From assembly GCA_016187935.1 (NCBI GenBank), contig JACPIU010000002.1, positions 68,956-118,567 on the forward strand: a DNA stretch of 49,612 bases, read 5' to 3'. The notes under the pieces were generated by a model. The model saw only the letters and a list, made by a program, of their open reading frames with translations, was not told the DNA's origin and did not search any database. The DNA comes from Bdellovibrio sp. GTDB lineage: Bacteria; Bdellovibrionota; Bacteriovoracia; Bacteriovoracales; Bacteriovoracaceae. This document shows, piece by piece, positions 42,310-49,612 of this stretch. How positions within the stretch are numbered: the stretch's first letter is position 1; each line of letters begins with the position of its first letter. The position numbers and the translations under genes are program-made.

Positions 42310-44079
42310 TCACTCCTGGTTCAATGATTCGAGAGTTGTTAATAGTCCTTCATCATGATCTTTGAGCGTAAAGACGATCTCTACTCGTCGTGATTGGCGG
42401 CAGTCATATTCACCGCAGCCAAGGTCTTTAATTACACTGGCCGGTGTGCGACCAGATTTGACTCCCGGATGAATAATGGGTTCTGAAAAACTTCTTCCTC
42501 CGGCCGATACCAGCAAGCGGAATTCATCCTTGTTTTCGAATTGGCCGAATTCTTCGCTAAAGATATACTTCACAATTTCTCGTGCGCGATCAGTACTGAG
42601 AGTGAGGTTATAAGTATAAGCGTCTTGCTCTCCGCCTAATGGATCGACGAATGTTTTCTTGTATTCCGGAGAAGCGTGGCCTACGAAGGCAACACTTTCG
42701 ATTTTGCTGGCAAGACGGACATCTCCCAGAAGGGCCTGGGTATAACGGGGAACTACACGTTTCAAGGCCTCTTTGGCCTCCGGGCGCAAGATAGAGGAGT
42801 CGCGTTCAAAGGTAAAATCGCCCTCCATGCGCATGATCAGTTTGCCGGTCTCTTTGTCCACGATGACATTGACGCCACTGTTGGCCAATTTATCAGCAAT
42901 TCGGTTGGCTATGCGGCCGCGCAGACTTTTTCTGAAATCGGCCAAACCCTTGCCCAGTTTACCAAGTCTGTCCCTGAATTCTCGGTTCTGTGCAATAAGC
43001 TCGCGCTTATTTTCCGCGCAAGTTTTTTCTTGTTGATCAAGTTTTACCAACTTCGCGGTCAGATCCGTGAGTTCTTTTTGTTGGCGACTATTATTTTGCT
43101 GCAGACCCTGATTATCCTTTTCCAGTTGCCCTACGCGGCCTCCAAGTTCTTTGGCCCTGCCAGTGGCCTCTCCCAACCTGCTTTCCAGTCCTCCGCTGCG
43201 GAACTTCTCATGGCCCAATGACCGCTCTAATGCTGTAATCCGTCCCCCCATCTGTGCCTCTTTTTGGGCGTGGGCATATTCGGCCTGCATGGCCTCTCGC
43301 CCTTTCTTTTCTAAATTGCCCACCATACTTTGCAGCCATTCAATGTCTTTTTTATAGGTCGCATTTCTGCGTTCATTGGTCTTCGCTTCTTGAAAGAATT
43401 TGTCCCTTTCCATTTGGGTCGTCTTGGCCATTTTTTGGGTTTCCGCCAGTTTGGCCTTGGTTTGCTCGAGTTCTTTTTGCTGCCGGTTTTTGGCCTCGAC
43501 CATGCGTTGTTTTGAAGTCTCGAGTTCCTGCTCCAATTTGGTGCGGGCATCTTGGACCTTCTTCATGGCCACCTGAATCTCTTTCATCTCACGTTCATTC
43601 TGTTTGCGTTCTTGTTCCATCTGCCGAACCAGTGCCAACGTGCTGTGAAATTCTTGATCTTTTTTTGCCAATGTCACATTCAAGTTCTTAATGACGACTT
43701 CTTTGGTCTCCTGGTCTTTCAAAAGCTTTTCCACCACCTGCCGATGATCTTGCATTTTTTTGGAAAATTGATTGAGTTCAACCATCTTGGTAGTAATGAT
43801 GTCCTGATATTGCTGCATCTCTTGAACAGACTGTTCAAGTTTCTGTCTTCGTTTATCATTCTCTTTGATGACTTTGTCAGGGACTTGGCCTTTGACGAAT
43901 TCTTCATGTTCTTTTTTCTGTTGGACGGTTTGCAGGGTATTGATACCTGAACGCAGAAGCGCGAAGACAAACATCACCAGAAAGATGACGGCCATCGTGG
44001 TGAACATATCACTATATGACGTCCAGACGCTACCATCCTCTTTTTCCGAGGATTTATCTTGAGAATCGTGATCGGCCAT
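42310..44079 (-). CDS. MotB-like/OmpA-domain protein with long coiled coil
   Basis: From ATG 44079 (AGGAG at six bases) the protein has 589 residues. The N-terminus is short and acidic. One membrane helix at about 25-42 ('MFTTMAVIFLVMFVFALL') follows Asp24, which sits where MotB has its proton-carrying aspartate. A coiled coil of about 320 residues (roughly 50-375; heptads rich in Lys, Glu, Gln) comes next. A C-terminal OmpA/MotB peptidoglycan-binding-type domain ends it (about 410-589, 'FTFERDSSILRPEAKEAL', 'VAFVGHAS', 'LSTDRAREIVKYIF', 'RRVEIVF'). An ordinary MotB has about 300 residues without such a coil. It is first in the operon with the MotA-like and cNMP genes. Confidence 0.82.
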   Translation of the reverse strand: MADHDSQDKSSEKEDGSVWTSYSDMFTTMAVIFLVMFVFALLRSGINTLQTVQQKKEHEEFVKGQVPDKVIKENDKRRQKLEQSVQEMQQYQDIITTKMVELNQFSKKMQDHRQVVEKLLKDQETKEVVIKNLNVTLAKKDQEFHSTLALVRQMEQERKQNEREMKEIQVAMKKVQDARTKLEQELETSKQRMVEAKNRQQKELEQTKAKLAETQKMAKTTQMERDKFFQEAKTNERRNATYKKDIEWLQSMVGNLEKKGREAMQAEYAHAQKEAQMGGRITALERSLGHEKFRSGGLESRLGEATGRAKELGGRVGQLEKDNQGLQQNNSRQQKELTDLTAKLVKLDQQEKTCAENKRELIAQNREFRDRLGKLGKGLADFRKSLRGRIANRIADKLANSGVNVIVDKETGKLIMRMEGDFTFERDSSILRPEAKEALKRVVPRYTQALLGDVRLASKIESVAFVGHASPEYKKTFVDPLGGEQDAYTYNLTLSTDRAREIVKYIFSEEFGQFENKDEFRLLVSAGGRSFSEPIIHPGVKSGRTPASVIKDLGCGEYDCRQSRRVEIVFTLKDHDEGLLTTLESLNQE

Positions 44080-44213
44080 AGAAACTCCTGGACCACTATG
44101 GGAAACAAAACATCGTCGATAACAATCGGACATTTTTCAAACAACTTGAGAATTTGAAGCATCAAAATTACCCAATATTGTTTTCTTTATTTTTTGGTTA
44201 TATAAATTATCTT

Positions 44214-44924
44214 ATGAAAATGCTTTTGTTGTTCTTTTGCTTCTTGGTCATGCCTTCAGCTATTGCCAATGTCGTGCTTGAACCGTATGCCGGTTATATT
44301 GTTGATGGAGATGCTAAGGCCAATAAAGACGTCAGCGGCAGCAATAAAGATTACACGAACTCTTATTCAGGTGTGACCGTTGGGGGGAGGATTGGCGTTC
44401 GTTATCAATATTTGATTTTTGGCGTCGGTTATAGCATGGCCAAATTTGATATGCGCTATAACTCCACTGCGGATAATGGTAATACTGAGACTTTTCACGA
44501 TCAATATCGGGCCAAGTATAAATCTCTTTTTGGAGGATTTACCTTCTCTTCGGCGTTTAAATTAATCGGTAACTATTATCAGGAAGTATCTTTTGAAGAC
44601 CGCGATCCTGTGCTGTTGCAAAATGGTTCCGAAGTTCTAGGAGGGGCCGAAGGGGCAACTCAGACCGGTGATAAATTCTATGGCCATGGATATGGCGTAT
44701 TGCTTTCGTATACAGGTTATAAAGGTCTTGGGATTGATATCGAATATCGCAAGCTGAAGATGAGCAAATTCAAAGATGTCAGAAACGAAAACTATGGAGA
44801 TGTTTCCAACACCATGGCCATCGGGAGTGGTGCCGTTTTTACTAAATATTCTTCCACTGAAATTGTTCTTACCCTGGGTTTTTCTTTCGAGTTTTTTTCT
44901 TGGAGAGAAGGGCCGAGACATTAG
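44214..44924 (+). CDS. outer-membrane beta-barrel protein, function unknown
   Basis: The 236-residue protein has a signal peptide ('MKMLLLFFCFLVMPSAIANVV') and barrel-type strands with aromatic girdles ('LEPYAGYIVDGD', 'SYSGVTVGGRIGVRYQYLIFGVGYSMAKFDMRY', 'GYGVLLSYTGYKGLGIDIEYRKL', 'STEIVLTLGFSFEFF'). It looks like an 8-strand OmpX/OmpW-size barrel. ATG 44214 was chosen because the signal peptide starts there; the in-frame start at 44154 lies inside the divergent promoter region. It separates two minus-strand operons and itself runs on the plus strand. Confidence 0.7.
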   Translation: MKMLLLFFCFLVMPSAIANVVLEPYAGYIVDGDAKANKDVSGSNKDYTNSYSGVTVGGRIGVRYQYLIFGVGYSMAKFDMRYNSTADNGNTETFHDQYRAKYKSLFGGFTFSSAFKLIGNYYQEVSFEDRDPVLLQNGSEVLGGAEGATQTGDKFYGHGYGVLLSYTGYKGLGIDIEYRKLKMSKFKDVRNENYGDVSNTMAIGSGAVFTKYSSTEIVLTLGFSFEFFSWREGPRH

Positions 44925-44930
44925 GGGGGA

Positions 44931-44960
44931 ATATCCTCAAATATCCTAAGATATCCTAAG
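44931..44960. repeat. three tandem decamers (second array)
   Basis: ATATCCTCAA, ATATCCTAAG and ATATCCTAAG follow exactly, then ATGTC. Read on the minus strand the unit is CTTAGGATAT, where ATCTTAGGAT is almost palindromic. The array fills the gap between the barrel stop and the kinase stop and covers the kinase TAG. It parallels the array at 11875-11904. Confidence 0.6.
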
Positions 44961-46017
44961 ATGTCTTTCGTTTTCCATGAAAGGTAAGCATATTGGCATT
45001 ATCGCGTGAGATCGCATCGCGAATCAAGGCCTGATGAATTTGGCGCCGGAGATGGTCGCGCGATTCTTGAATTTCAGTTTTGAAGTGCTCTTGCAGGAAT
45101 TTTTCCAGATCACTTTGGCCAACGTGATTCTGTTGATCGAGACCTTTCAAGGCCTTGACCACGTCTTGCATGCAACTGTAGCGACGTCGGTGTTGTGCCG
45201 CCAACATTTTGAGAATGATGGTTTGGGTTTGTTCAAAAAGAGATGGATCATAATCTGAAGGGGGTGGAATTTCACATTTGTCTATTTTACGAATGATCTC
45301 GATGGTATTTTCCCCCGGAAAAAGACGTTTCCCCGTGGTCATCTCCCAAAAAACTATCCCGAGAGCAAATTGATCGATGCGGTGATCATAATATTTTCCC
45401 CGAATATACTCTGGGGCCATGTAAGATGGTTTTCCTTTCAAAGTTCCGGCTTGGGTCTTTTCTCCCGATTCGTGCAAGCGCGCCATGCCAAAGTCGATAA
45501 CCTTGATGTGACCATCAAAAGTGACCATGATGTTATGAGGCGAGACATCCCGATGAATCAGGCCTTGTTTTTTTTGGGCGAATACCTGCGCACCACTTAA
45601 TTCGTGGGCATATCCCAATCCTTTGGCAGCTTCGGTAATGATATGAGCAATAAGGGCATGGGGAAGTTTGATATTTTTTTTGGCCAATTTTTCTTGCAGA
45701 ATTTTAAGATTAAAACCTTCTACATATTCCATGACACAATAGAGTTGTTCCTGCTCTTCGCCGGAAGCATAACATTGAGCGATATTCGGGTGTGATAAAC
45801 GAAAGGCCGTTTGAACTTCGGAGAGGAACATCTTTTTAAATTCAGTTTTGGCCGAGTACTTACGCTTTACCACTTTGATGGTGACAACTCGATGAAGCGG
45901 TATGGCCCCTTTGCCATTTTCCAAGGTTGTAGTTTGACCTTGAAGGGCACGATAAATACTTCCCATGCCACCTTGGGCGAGGTGATCAATAATGATGTAA
46001 TTTTCAAAATGCAGCAT
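44956..46017 (-). CDS. serine/threonine protein kinase
   Basis: The 353-residue protein is a cytoplasmic Hanks-type kinase. It has a glycine loop 'LAQGGMGSIYRA', Lys48 in 'VVTIKVV', catalytic loop His155-Arg156-Asp157 'HRDVSPHNIMV' with Asn162, DFG at 175-177 ('VIDFGMAR'), and an APE-like 'YMAPEYIRG'. HRDVSPHN is common in myxobacterial and related kinases. There is no C-terminal membrane helix or sensor; a ~60-residue helical tail follows. It is last in an operon with the HD-GYP-like and unknown genes, 5 bases behind the former, so these probably act in one pathway. Substrates are unknown. Confidence 0.9.
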   Translation of the reverse strand: MLHFENYIIIDHLAQGGMGSIYRALQGQTTTLENGKGAIPLHRVVTIKVVKRKYSAKTEFKKMFLSEVQTAFRLSHPNIAQCYASGEEQEQLYCVMEYVEGFNLKILQEKLAKKNIKLPHALIAHIITEAAKGLGYAHELSGAQVFAQKKQGLIHRDVSPHNIMVTFDGHIKVIDFGMARLHESGEKTQAGTLKGKPSYMAPEYIRGKYYDHRIDQFALGIVFWEMTTGKRLFPGENTIEIIRKIDKCEIPPPSDYDPSLFEQTQTIILKMLAAQHRRRYSCMQDVVKALKGLDQQNHVGQSDLEKFLQEHFKTEIQESRDHLRRQIHQALIRDAISRDNANMLTFHGKRKTS

Positions 46018-46022
46018 AGGCT

Positions 46023-47012
46023 TTAGGCCATTTTGCCTTGGTCAAACACTGAAGCCAAGGCCTCTGAGGCCTTTCGGAATACGCCGCTTACAAATTGATT
46101 TTTAATTAATTCAACCACAGTTCGGCATCGGTCGGCATGGAGAGCTTCCCGATAGGTTTTGTCAAACATTTGGTCGACGAAGTAGTGTGCCACAATATAG
46201 ATGGCCGTGAGTTGGGAGATACGTTGATAACTAATACCCTTGGGAAAGCCACCTCCACTTGGCATTTCATGATGTTGCTCCACGATCGTGAGAGTTTCTT
46301 GAGAGAAAAACTTAGATTCCTTGGCCAGCAAATGGGCGGTATTGAGAGGATGAAAGGTAATTTTTTTAGTCAGATTCTCTTTGGCCAGACCGCTATCCTT
46401 TAAAAGATCAAAATCTTCCGGTAAAAGTTCGACATCACAAAGCATCGCGGCCAAGGCGACTTTTTCTTTGACGGCATCATTGGCCCAATTGAATTGATCA
46501 ACCATGAGACAAGCTACTTGTGAGGTCAAGAGAGCATAAGTAAATTCGCGGCTGCATTTTTTTTTAAATTCCGAGAACTTCCCCAACAAATTAGTCATAT
46601 GGATGGTTTTAACCGTTCCCTGGGTGAGGGCCTGCGCAACTGCAAGAGTGTCTTCCTCTGTGTTTTCGCGCAGGATAAGAGATTTTAGCACGTCATGAGC
46701 GCCGGCCAATAGCGAGATTTCGGGTGGTTTAGTTGGTTCGGCAACCGCAATGGAGAGGCGAGCGGTGATGGCCTTTCGCACGGAAGTCGTAAAGTAGTCA
46801 TAGTCAGCGAGAGTCAAGTAAACTTCCGTGACACCACGATTTTTATATTTTTCTAAGATACTTTCGAAATTATCTTCCTTTTGAGAGACTTTGATGAATT
46901 TCTCATCTGAAAGACGCAGGTAAAGTTCCAGCTGATATTCCGCTCCATAAGAGATTAAGGCATCAATGCGAATTTTTCGAAAGGCATCTGCGGTTGGCTT
47001 ATGATCACTCAT
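46023..47012 (-). CDS. HD-GYP-like domain protein with degenerate HD site
   Basis: In this 329-residue protein the N-terminal ~90 residues form a separate domain ('SYGAEYQLELYLRLSDEKFIKVSQ', 'TEVYLTLADYDYF'). The C-terminal half resembles HD-GYP: 'FHPLNTAHLLAKESKFFSQETLTIVEQHHEM' (HHE at 247-249), then 'GGGFPKGI' (253-260) in place of GYP, then 'AIYIVAHYFVDQM'. The first metal dyad, normally H-D, reads C192-D193 ('MLCDVELLP'), so catalysis on c-di-GMP is doubtful and a receptor role may apply. It overlaps the upstream unknown gene by four bases and precedes the kinase gene by five. Confidence 0.72.
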   Translation of the reverse strand: MSDHKPTADAFRKIRIDALISYGAEYQLELYLRLSDEKFIKVSQKEDNFESILEKYKNRGVTEVYLTLADYDYFTTSVRKAITARLSIAVAEPTKPPEISLLAGAHDVLKSLILRENTEEDTLAVAQALTQGTVKTIHMTNLLGKFSEFKKKCSREFTYALLTSQVACLMVDQFNWANDAVKEKVALAAMLCDVELLPEDFDLLKDSGLAKENLTKKITFHPLNTAHLLAKESKFFSQETLTIVEQHHEMPSGGGFPKGISYQRISQLTAIYIVAHYFVDQMFDKTYREALHADRCRTVVELIKNQFVSGVFRKASEALASVFDQGKMA

Positions 47013-47890
47013 ACATGTCGTGATCGTTGCCAGTCGATAATGGGAGAAAAAATAGTATCTATTTGAGAGCCGTCATAGGGAATGAGGTTCATGTCTCCGT
47101 CAAGCAGTTCGAGATTTGAGGTTACGAAAATCACATCGGCATAGGGGTCGAGAGTTTTGTAATGGCGGATGAAGGCCATTTCTTCCATGAGATTATCGAG
47201 AATCAACATGACACAAAGAACCGAACCACTTCCTCGTCTCACGGGAATTCGAGGTGCCATGAAGGACAATTCTTGAATCTTTGCTTTGAGATAGGTTTCG
47301 CGCAAATTCCTATCTTCCGGCGCCCTGTCGTTCGTGATCAGGTGAAAAACAATTTCGATGCCAAAGCGCGCCATATCTTCATGGGAGATGGCAAGTAAGG
47401 CCAGGGCCTCGTCAGTGGTGGTCACCAATTTTTTGCTCACGGGGTCCACAATCGGGCAGAAGATAATTTCTTCCGTGATGTATTCGTGCCCTTCATAAGG
47501 TGAGATTTTTATTGGATTGAGAAAGATAACAGTGGGTTGCTTGCTATTTTGAAAACGCGTGATCAAGTCGCCGAGCATGAACTGTCGGGCAATTTGTCCG
47601 TGCAATCCGGCCTTACAATCGGTCTTATAATCGTTTCTGGTTAGCTCTGTCAGTGTGTGGGCACGAAGAATGCGAAAAATTAATTCATCTTTGGTAAAGG
47701 CGGCGATGAAAGAGTGGCCGCTGGAATCATTCCATACGATGGGGGCGCCTTGCTCATTCACCGGGCACAAAACGAGATCATAATGACCGGGCATTCCCTG
47801 AGGGCCAGCGGGATTTTGAGCAATCGGCCAATTGCCTGCCAGTGATTTCTTCCAGAATTCTAAATTCGCATGAAATGCCATGGCCCCCAT
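47009..47890 (-). CDS. unrecognised cytoplasmic protein, operon with HD-GYP and kinase
   Basis: About 293 residues without signal peptide or clear membrane helix. Visible features are 'HYDLVLCPVNEQGAPIVWNDSSGHSFIAAFTKDELIF', 'AGLHGQIARQFMLGDLITRFQN', 'DEALALLAISHEDMARFGIEIVFHLI', and a C-terminal 'VLCVMLILDNLMEEMAFIRHYKTLDPYADVIFVTSN', which has the alternating hydrophobic pattern of a Rossmann-like or receiver-like fold without a recognisable phospho-acceptor set. I cannot name it. Start ATG 47890 follows GGGGGGA; ATG 47881 is possible. It is first in the operon and overlaps the next gene by four bases. Confidence 0.6.
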   Translation of the reverse strand: MGAMAFHANLEFWKKSLAGNWPIAQNPAGPQGMPGHYDLVLCPVNEQGAPIVWNDSSGHSFIAAFTKDELIFRILRAHTLTELTRNDYKTDCKAGLHGQIARQFMLGDLITRFQNSKQPTVIFLNPIKISPYEGHEYITEEIIFCPIVDPVSKKLVTTTDEALALLAISHEDMARFGIEIVFHLITNDRAPEDRNLRETYLKAKIQELSFMAPRIPVRRGSGSVLCVMLILDNLMEEMAFIRHYKTLDPYADVIFVTSNLELLDGDMNLIPYDGSQIDTIFSPIIDWQRSRHV

Positions 47891-47956
47891 GATTCCCCCC
47901 ACGATTAGTATGCAGCTTTGATACCATAATAACTATCTGTTGGGTAAGAGGGCGGA

Positions 47957-48036
47957 GGAGGGTGCCAGGTGACTTATGGTGGCGATAGTGCGTCATGCAA
48001 TAACGCATCACGGCAACATCTCGCTTGGCACCCTCC
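47957..48036. repeat. 80-nt element with 11-bp perfect terminal inverted repeat
   Basis: GGAGGGTGCCA (47957-47967) is mirrored exactly by TGGCACCCTCC (48026-48036). Inside are TGCGT (47989-47993) and ACGCA (48003-48007), which can form a second stem. GGTGCC recurs three times nearby on one strand or the other. It sits just downstream of the minus-strand cysteine-rich gene and before the unknown gene, and may be a REP-type element or a 3'-UTR structure. Confidence 0.5.
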
Positions 48037-48046
48037 CTCCGGCACC

Positions 48047-48628
48047 TTAAAGCATGTTTCCACCGGGATGTTCGGTGAGAGGTAAATCTTCAGTAGAGAG
48101 GGTAGGGCAAGTGGCCTGGGCCTCCAGGTAGAGTCCTTCGGTTTGAAAAACATCTTGAATACACTGATAAGTAATGGCAAAGGCGTGGATTTTGGAGCAT
48201 TTGTTTAGGATATTTTTTTGGATACAGTCAGTGCGGGCGGCCAGCCCTGAAGGAGAGGCCACCGCTGTAATGCCTGCGGGGAAACGTCCAAGAATTTTAT
48301 CATACACAAATAACTCAAATTTTGTGGTGAGAAGAATGAGAAAGTATCGTTCGAGGTTTTCTTTGGAGAGAGAAATCACGGCGCAGCGATCGAGTGGTCC
48401 CAGAATTTCGACGGTGTGAGCATTTTTCGGAATTTTAAGGTCAAGGCAATTGCAGAAATCCACGTATTCGTCGAAATTGCCACCAGTCAGTCCTTGGCCA
48501 AGCGGATGTGAGAGTATTTCCCCCATACATTGTTCGGTAAATAAATTTTCGCCAAGTGATTTTGCGGATGCACTTGTTGTCTGGGTTAGGATAAGAATCA
48601 AAATGGCCAGGGCCAGAATTGGCCGCAT
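48047..48628 (-). CDS. secreted cysteine-rich protein, function unknown
   Basis: This 193-residue protein has a signal peptide (MRPILALAILILILTQTTSASA) and eight cysteines in the mature part ('EQCMGEIL', 'VDFCNCLDL', 'LDRCAVISL', 'RTDCIQKN', 'NKCSKI', 'YQCIQDVF', 'ATCPTL'), which could form four disulfides. It is therefore likely periplasmic or secreted. No family was recognised. ATG 48628 has GGAG nearby. It is followed by a structured element and then, in the same direction, the three-gene kinase operon. Confidence 0.7.
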   Translation of the reverse strand: MRPILALAILILILTQTTSASAKSLGENLFTEQCMGEILSHPLGQGLTGGNFDEYVDFCNCLDLKIPKNAHTVEILGPLDRCAVISLSKENLERYFLILLTTKFELFVYDKILGRFPAGITAVASPSGLAARTDCIQKNILNKCSKIHAFAITYQCIQDVFQTEGLYLEAQATCPTLSTEDLPLTEHPGGNML

Positions 48629-49129
48629 AAAATCTCCTGGAAACTATTATACCAGAAATCGCTGGAAGCCCCTATTTTCCCTATGAGACGGCGTTTTTTG
48701 CCATGTAATGAGTATGGTAAGTATGGCATCTCTGCCAAAGATTGTTGTCAGGCCTCCTGGCCTGCCACCCTACGGGGCGCTTCGCGCACATAATTGGCCA
48801 TCATGTGTACTGAATTAGGCACTTTGACAGTAATTAAGGACTTAGTGATTCTGACAGCAGGGGGCAGCAATTAAGCCCAAATCCGTCATTAGACACATCG
48901 CACTTCCGCTGCGAAGTTAATTTCACAGAACTTTCCGACGATATTTAGCTGCGCTTGTCTTCGACCGACATTACCGCCAGATTATGTGGGGAAATATTTT
49001 TTCTTCAAAAACCAAACGGTGCCACACGCCCAGTGGTAGCTACAATGCATTATTATTCTTTAATTCAGAAAGTACATTGCATGCATAAATACCGCCACCG
49101 GGTTATCAGATATCGTCTGTCTGCGAACT
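48629..49129. other. 500-nt gap without a convincing gene
   Basis: The gap holds a perfect hairpin (CAGGCC at 48749-48754, GGCCTG at 48759-48764, loop TCCT), the IS21-like end described next, and a weak stem ACTTC/GAAGT (near 48904-48919). A plus-strand frame at 48955-49239 looks like a shadow: it has no ribosome site and runs across the HNH gene antisense. Confidence 0.5.
48806..48875 (+). mobile_element. possible solo end of an IS21-family element
   Basis: The stretch starts TGTACTGAATTAGG and then has TGACAGTAATTAAG (48825-48838) and GGGCAGCAATTAAG (48862-48875), matching at 11 of 14 positions, 37 nt apart. Multiple copies of a G-G/A-C-A-G-x-A-A-T-T-A-A block near a TG start are what I know from IS21-type ends. 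No istA/istB frame is in the window, so this is a remnant at best. Confidence 0.35.
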
Positions 49130-49612
49130 TCACCCAAGCGAAAAACAGGAAAATTTTTGATAGGCGAGTTTGTTATGCTCGGAACAAAGTATGCGCATGT
49201 TACTTTGCGCTGTTTCTCCGCAAATTGAGTGCGGTGTGATGTGGTCACACTGCAAGAATTGGAGACTCTCACAGCGAGTGCCATTGGCGCTCACAAACTC
49301 ACAGCGATATTGGGCCTTTTTTAGTAACTCTCGCCGCAAAACGACGCCAGCGCCTCTGGCGGAAGAAGATTGACGGACTTTGGTTTGCTCTCTTTTGGGT
49401 GCCGCAAATGTGGCCATAATTTTTTTAAAAGCATCGCGGTCTTTGGGCTCTTGCAAACGGGCCTTGGTGTCCTCCCATAACTGATAAGTTTCTTCATCGA
49501 CTTCAATTGTAATCACGCGCTTTTTTTTCGCCAGATTGAAGTACTCACGCAATTCTAACTCCGCAGCGGCAACGGATTTCCCGAGTGTCAAATTTAACGC
49601 CTCGACATTCTG
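49130..49612 (-). CDS. HNH endonuclease, 5' end outside window
   Basis: The frame is open to the window edge, so the N-terminus is missing. The visible 160 residues begin with 'LELREYFNLAKKKRVITIEVDEETYQLW'. They end in an HNH domain: 'QYRCEFVSANGTRCESLQFLQCDHITPHSICG', then 'NMRILCSEHNKLA'. The motif histidine is in 'CDHI', the asparagine in 'SNMRILC' and the last histidine in 'SEHN'; cysteines at both ends of the motif probably bind a structural metal. Proteins with this architecture are often multicopy in Bdellovibrionota. Role unknown (self-propagating or defence-linked nuclease both possible). Confidence 0.82.
   Translation of the reverse strand, partial: QNVEALNLTLGKSVAAAELELREYFNLAKKKRVITIEVDEETYQLWEDTKARLQEPKDRDAFKKIMATFAAPKREQTKVRQSSSARGAGVVLRRELLKKAQYRCEFVSANGTRCESLQFLQCDHITPHSICGETAQSNMRILCSEHNKLAYQKFSCFSLG

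Noticed and set aside
42676-43221. 181-codon plus-strand frame inside the MotB-like gene
   Set aside because: Antisense shadow of a strongly coding coiled-coil gene; no ribosome site or promoter and no domain.
41386-44079. Canonical Zorya defence system (ZorA/ZorB)
   Set aside because: The channel and OmpA-type domains fit loosely, but the order is B then A, no ZorC, ZorD or ZorE follows, and the long coil is in the wrong subunit. Kept as a novel motor instead.
48955-49239. 94-codon plus-strand frame next to the HNH gene
   Set aside because: Overlaps the HNH motif region in antisense and has no ribosome site.

Overview
The window most likely comes from the chromosome of a predatory-type Gram-negative bacterium of the Bdellovibrionota (Bacteriovorax/Halobacteriovorax/Peredibacter side). 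This is an inference. It rests on the mix of a Bat operon, CmoA/CmoB, PilT, many secreted proteases and outer-membrane barrels, a bacterial Ser/Thr kinase with a HRDVSPHN loop, an HD-GYP protein and an HNH nuclease of a type I associate with this phylum. Genes are densely packed on both strands, and several convergent neighbours overlap at their 3' ends. No rRNA, tRNA, CRISPR array or intact insertion sequence was found.

Layout. 1-2.8 kb: end of a Bat operon (batC tail, batD, batE). 2.8-4.5 kb: cmoA-cmoB on the minus strand. 4.5-11.8 kb, plus strand: aldehyde dehydrogenase, an orphan OmpR-type regulator, aconitase, a cysteine desulfurase and ThiI. 12-14.9 kb: Prc tail-specific protease and an RDD membrane protein. 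14.9-17.5 kb, minus strand: PilT and a secreted papain-like protease. 17.6-30 kb: glycosyltransferases (GT9, GT4), an adenosine-deaminase-like enzyme with a DnaJ-type membrane protein, a dipeptide epimerase, an outer-membrane barrel, a lipoprotein, ExbB/ExbD, a gamma-glutamyltransferase lipoprotein, and a prepilin-like protein with a striking cysteine repeat. 30-35 kb: a 370-nt non-coding stretch with stacked inverted repeats, an outer-membrane barrel, and an ABC exporter (two permeases, one ATPase) with a secreted partner. 35-41 kb: a small basic protein, a trypsin-like protease, a septation-protein-like membrane protein, a DUF4156 lipoprotein, an AI-2E-family transporter, and an ArsR/GNAT/TRASH metal-type module around a perfect 22-bp palindrome.

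41-48 kb, mainly minus strand, is the most unusual part. A three-gene operon encodes a MotB-like protein with a coiled coil of roughly 320 residues, a MotA/TolQ-like channel and a cyclic-nucleotide-binding protein. An outer-membrane barrel separates it from a second three-gene operon: an unrecognised protein, a degenerate HD-GYP protein and a Ser/Thr kinase. The first group looks like a proton-driven motor with a second-messenger sensor. It resembles, but is not, canonical MotAB, TolQR or Zorya. The window ends with a cysteine-rich secreted protein, a 500-nt gap holding what looks like a solo IS21-type end, and a truncated HNH nuclease.

Functional themes: envelope energetics (ExbBD and the MotA/B-like motor), envelope remodelling and predation-type hydrolysis (Prc, papain-like, trypsin-like, GGT, epimerase), tRNA wobble and thio-modification (CmoAB, ThiI with its desulfurase), and signalling by second messengers and phosphorylation. 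All functions are from reading the translated sequence. No database search was run.
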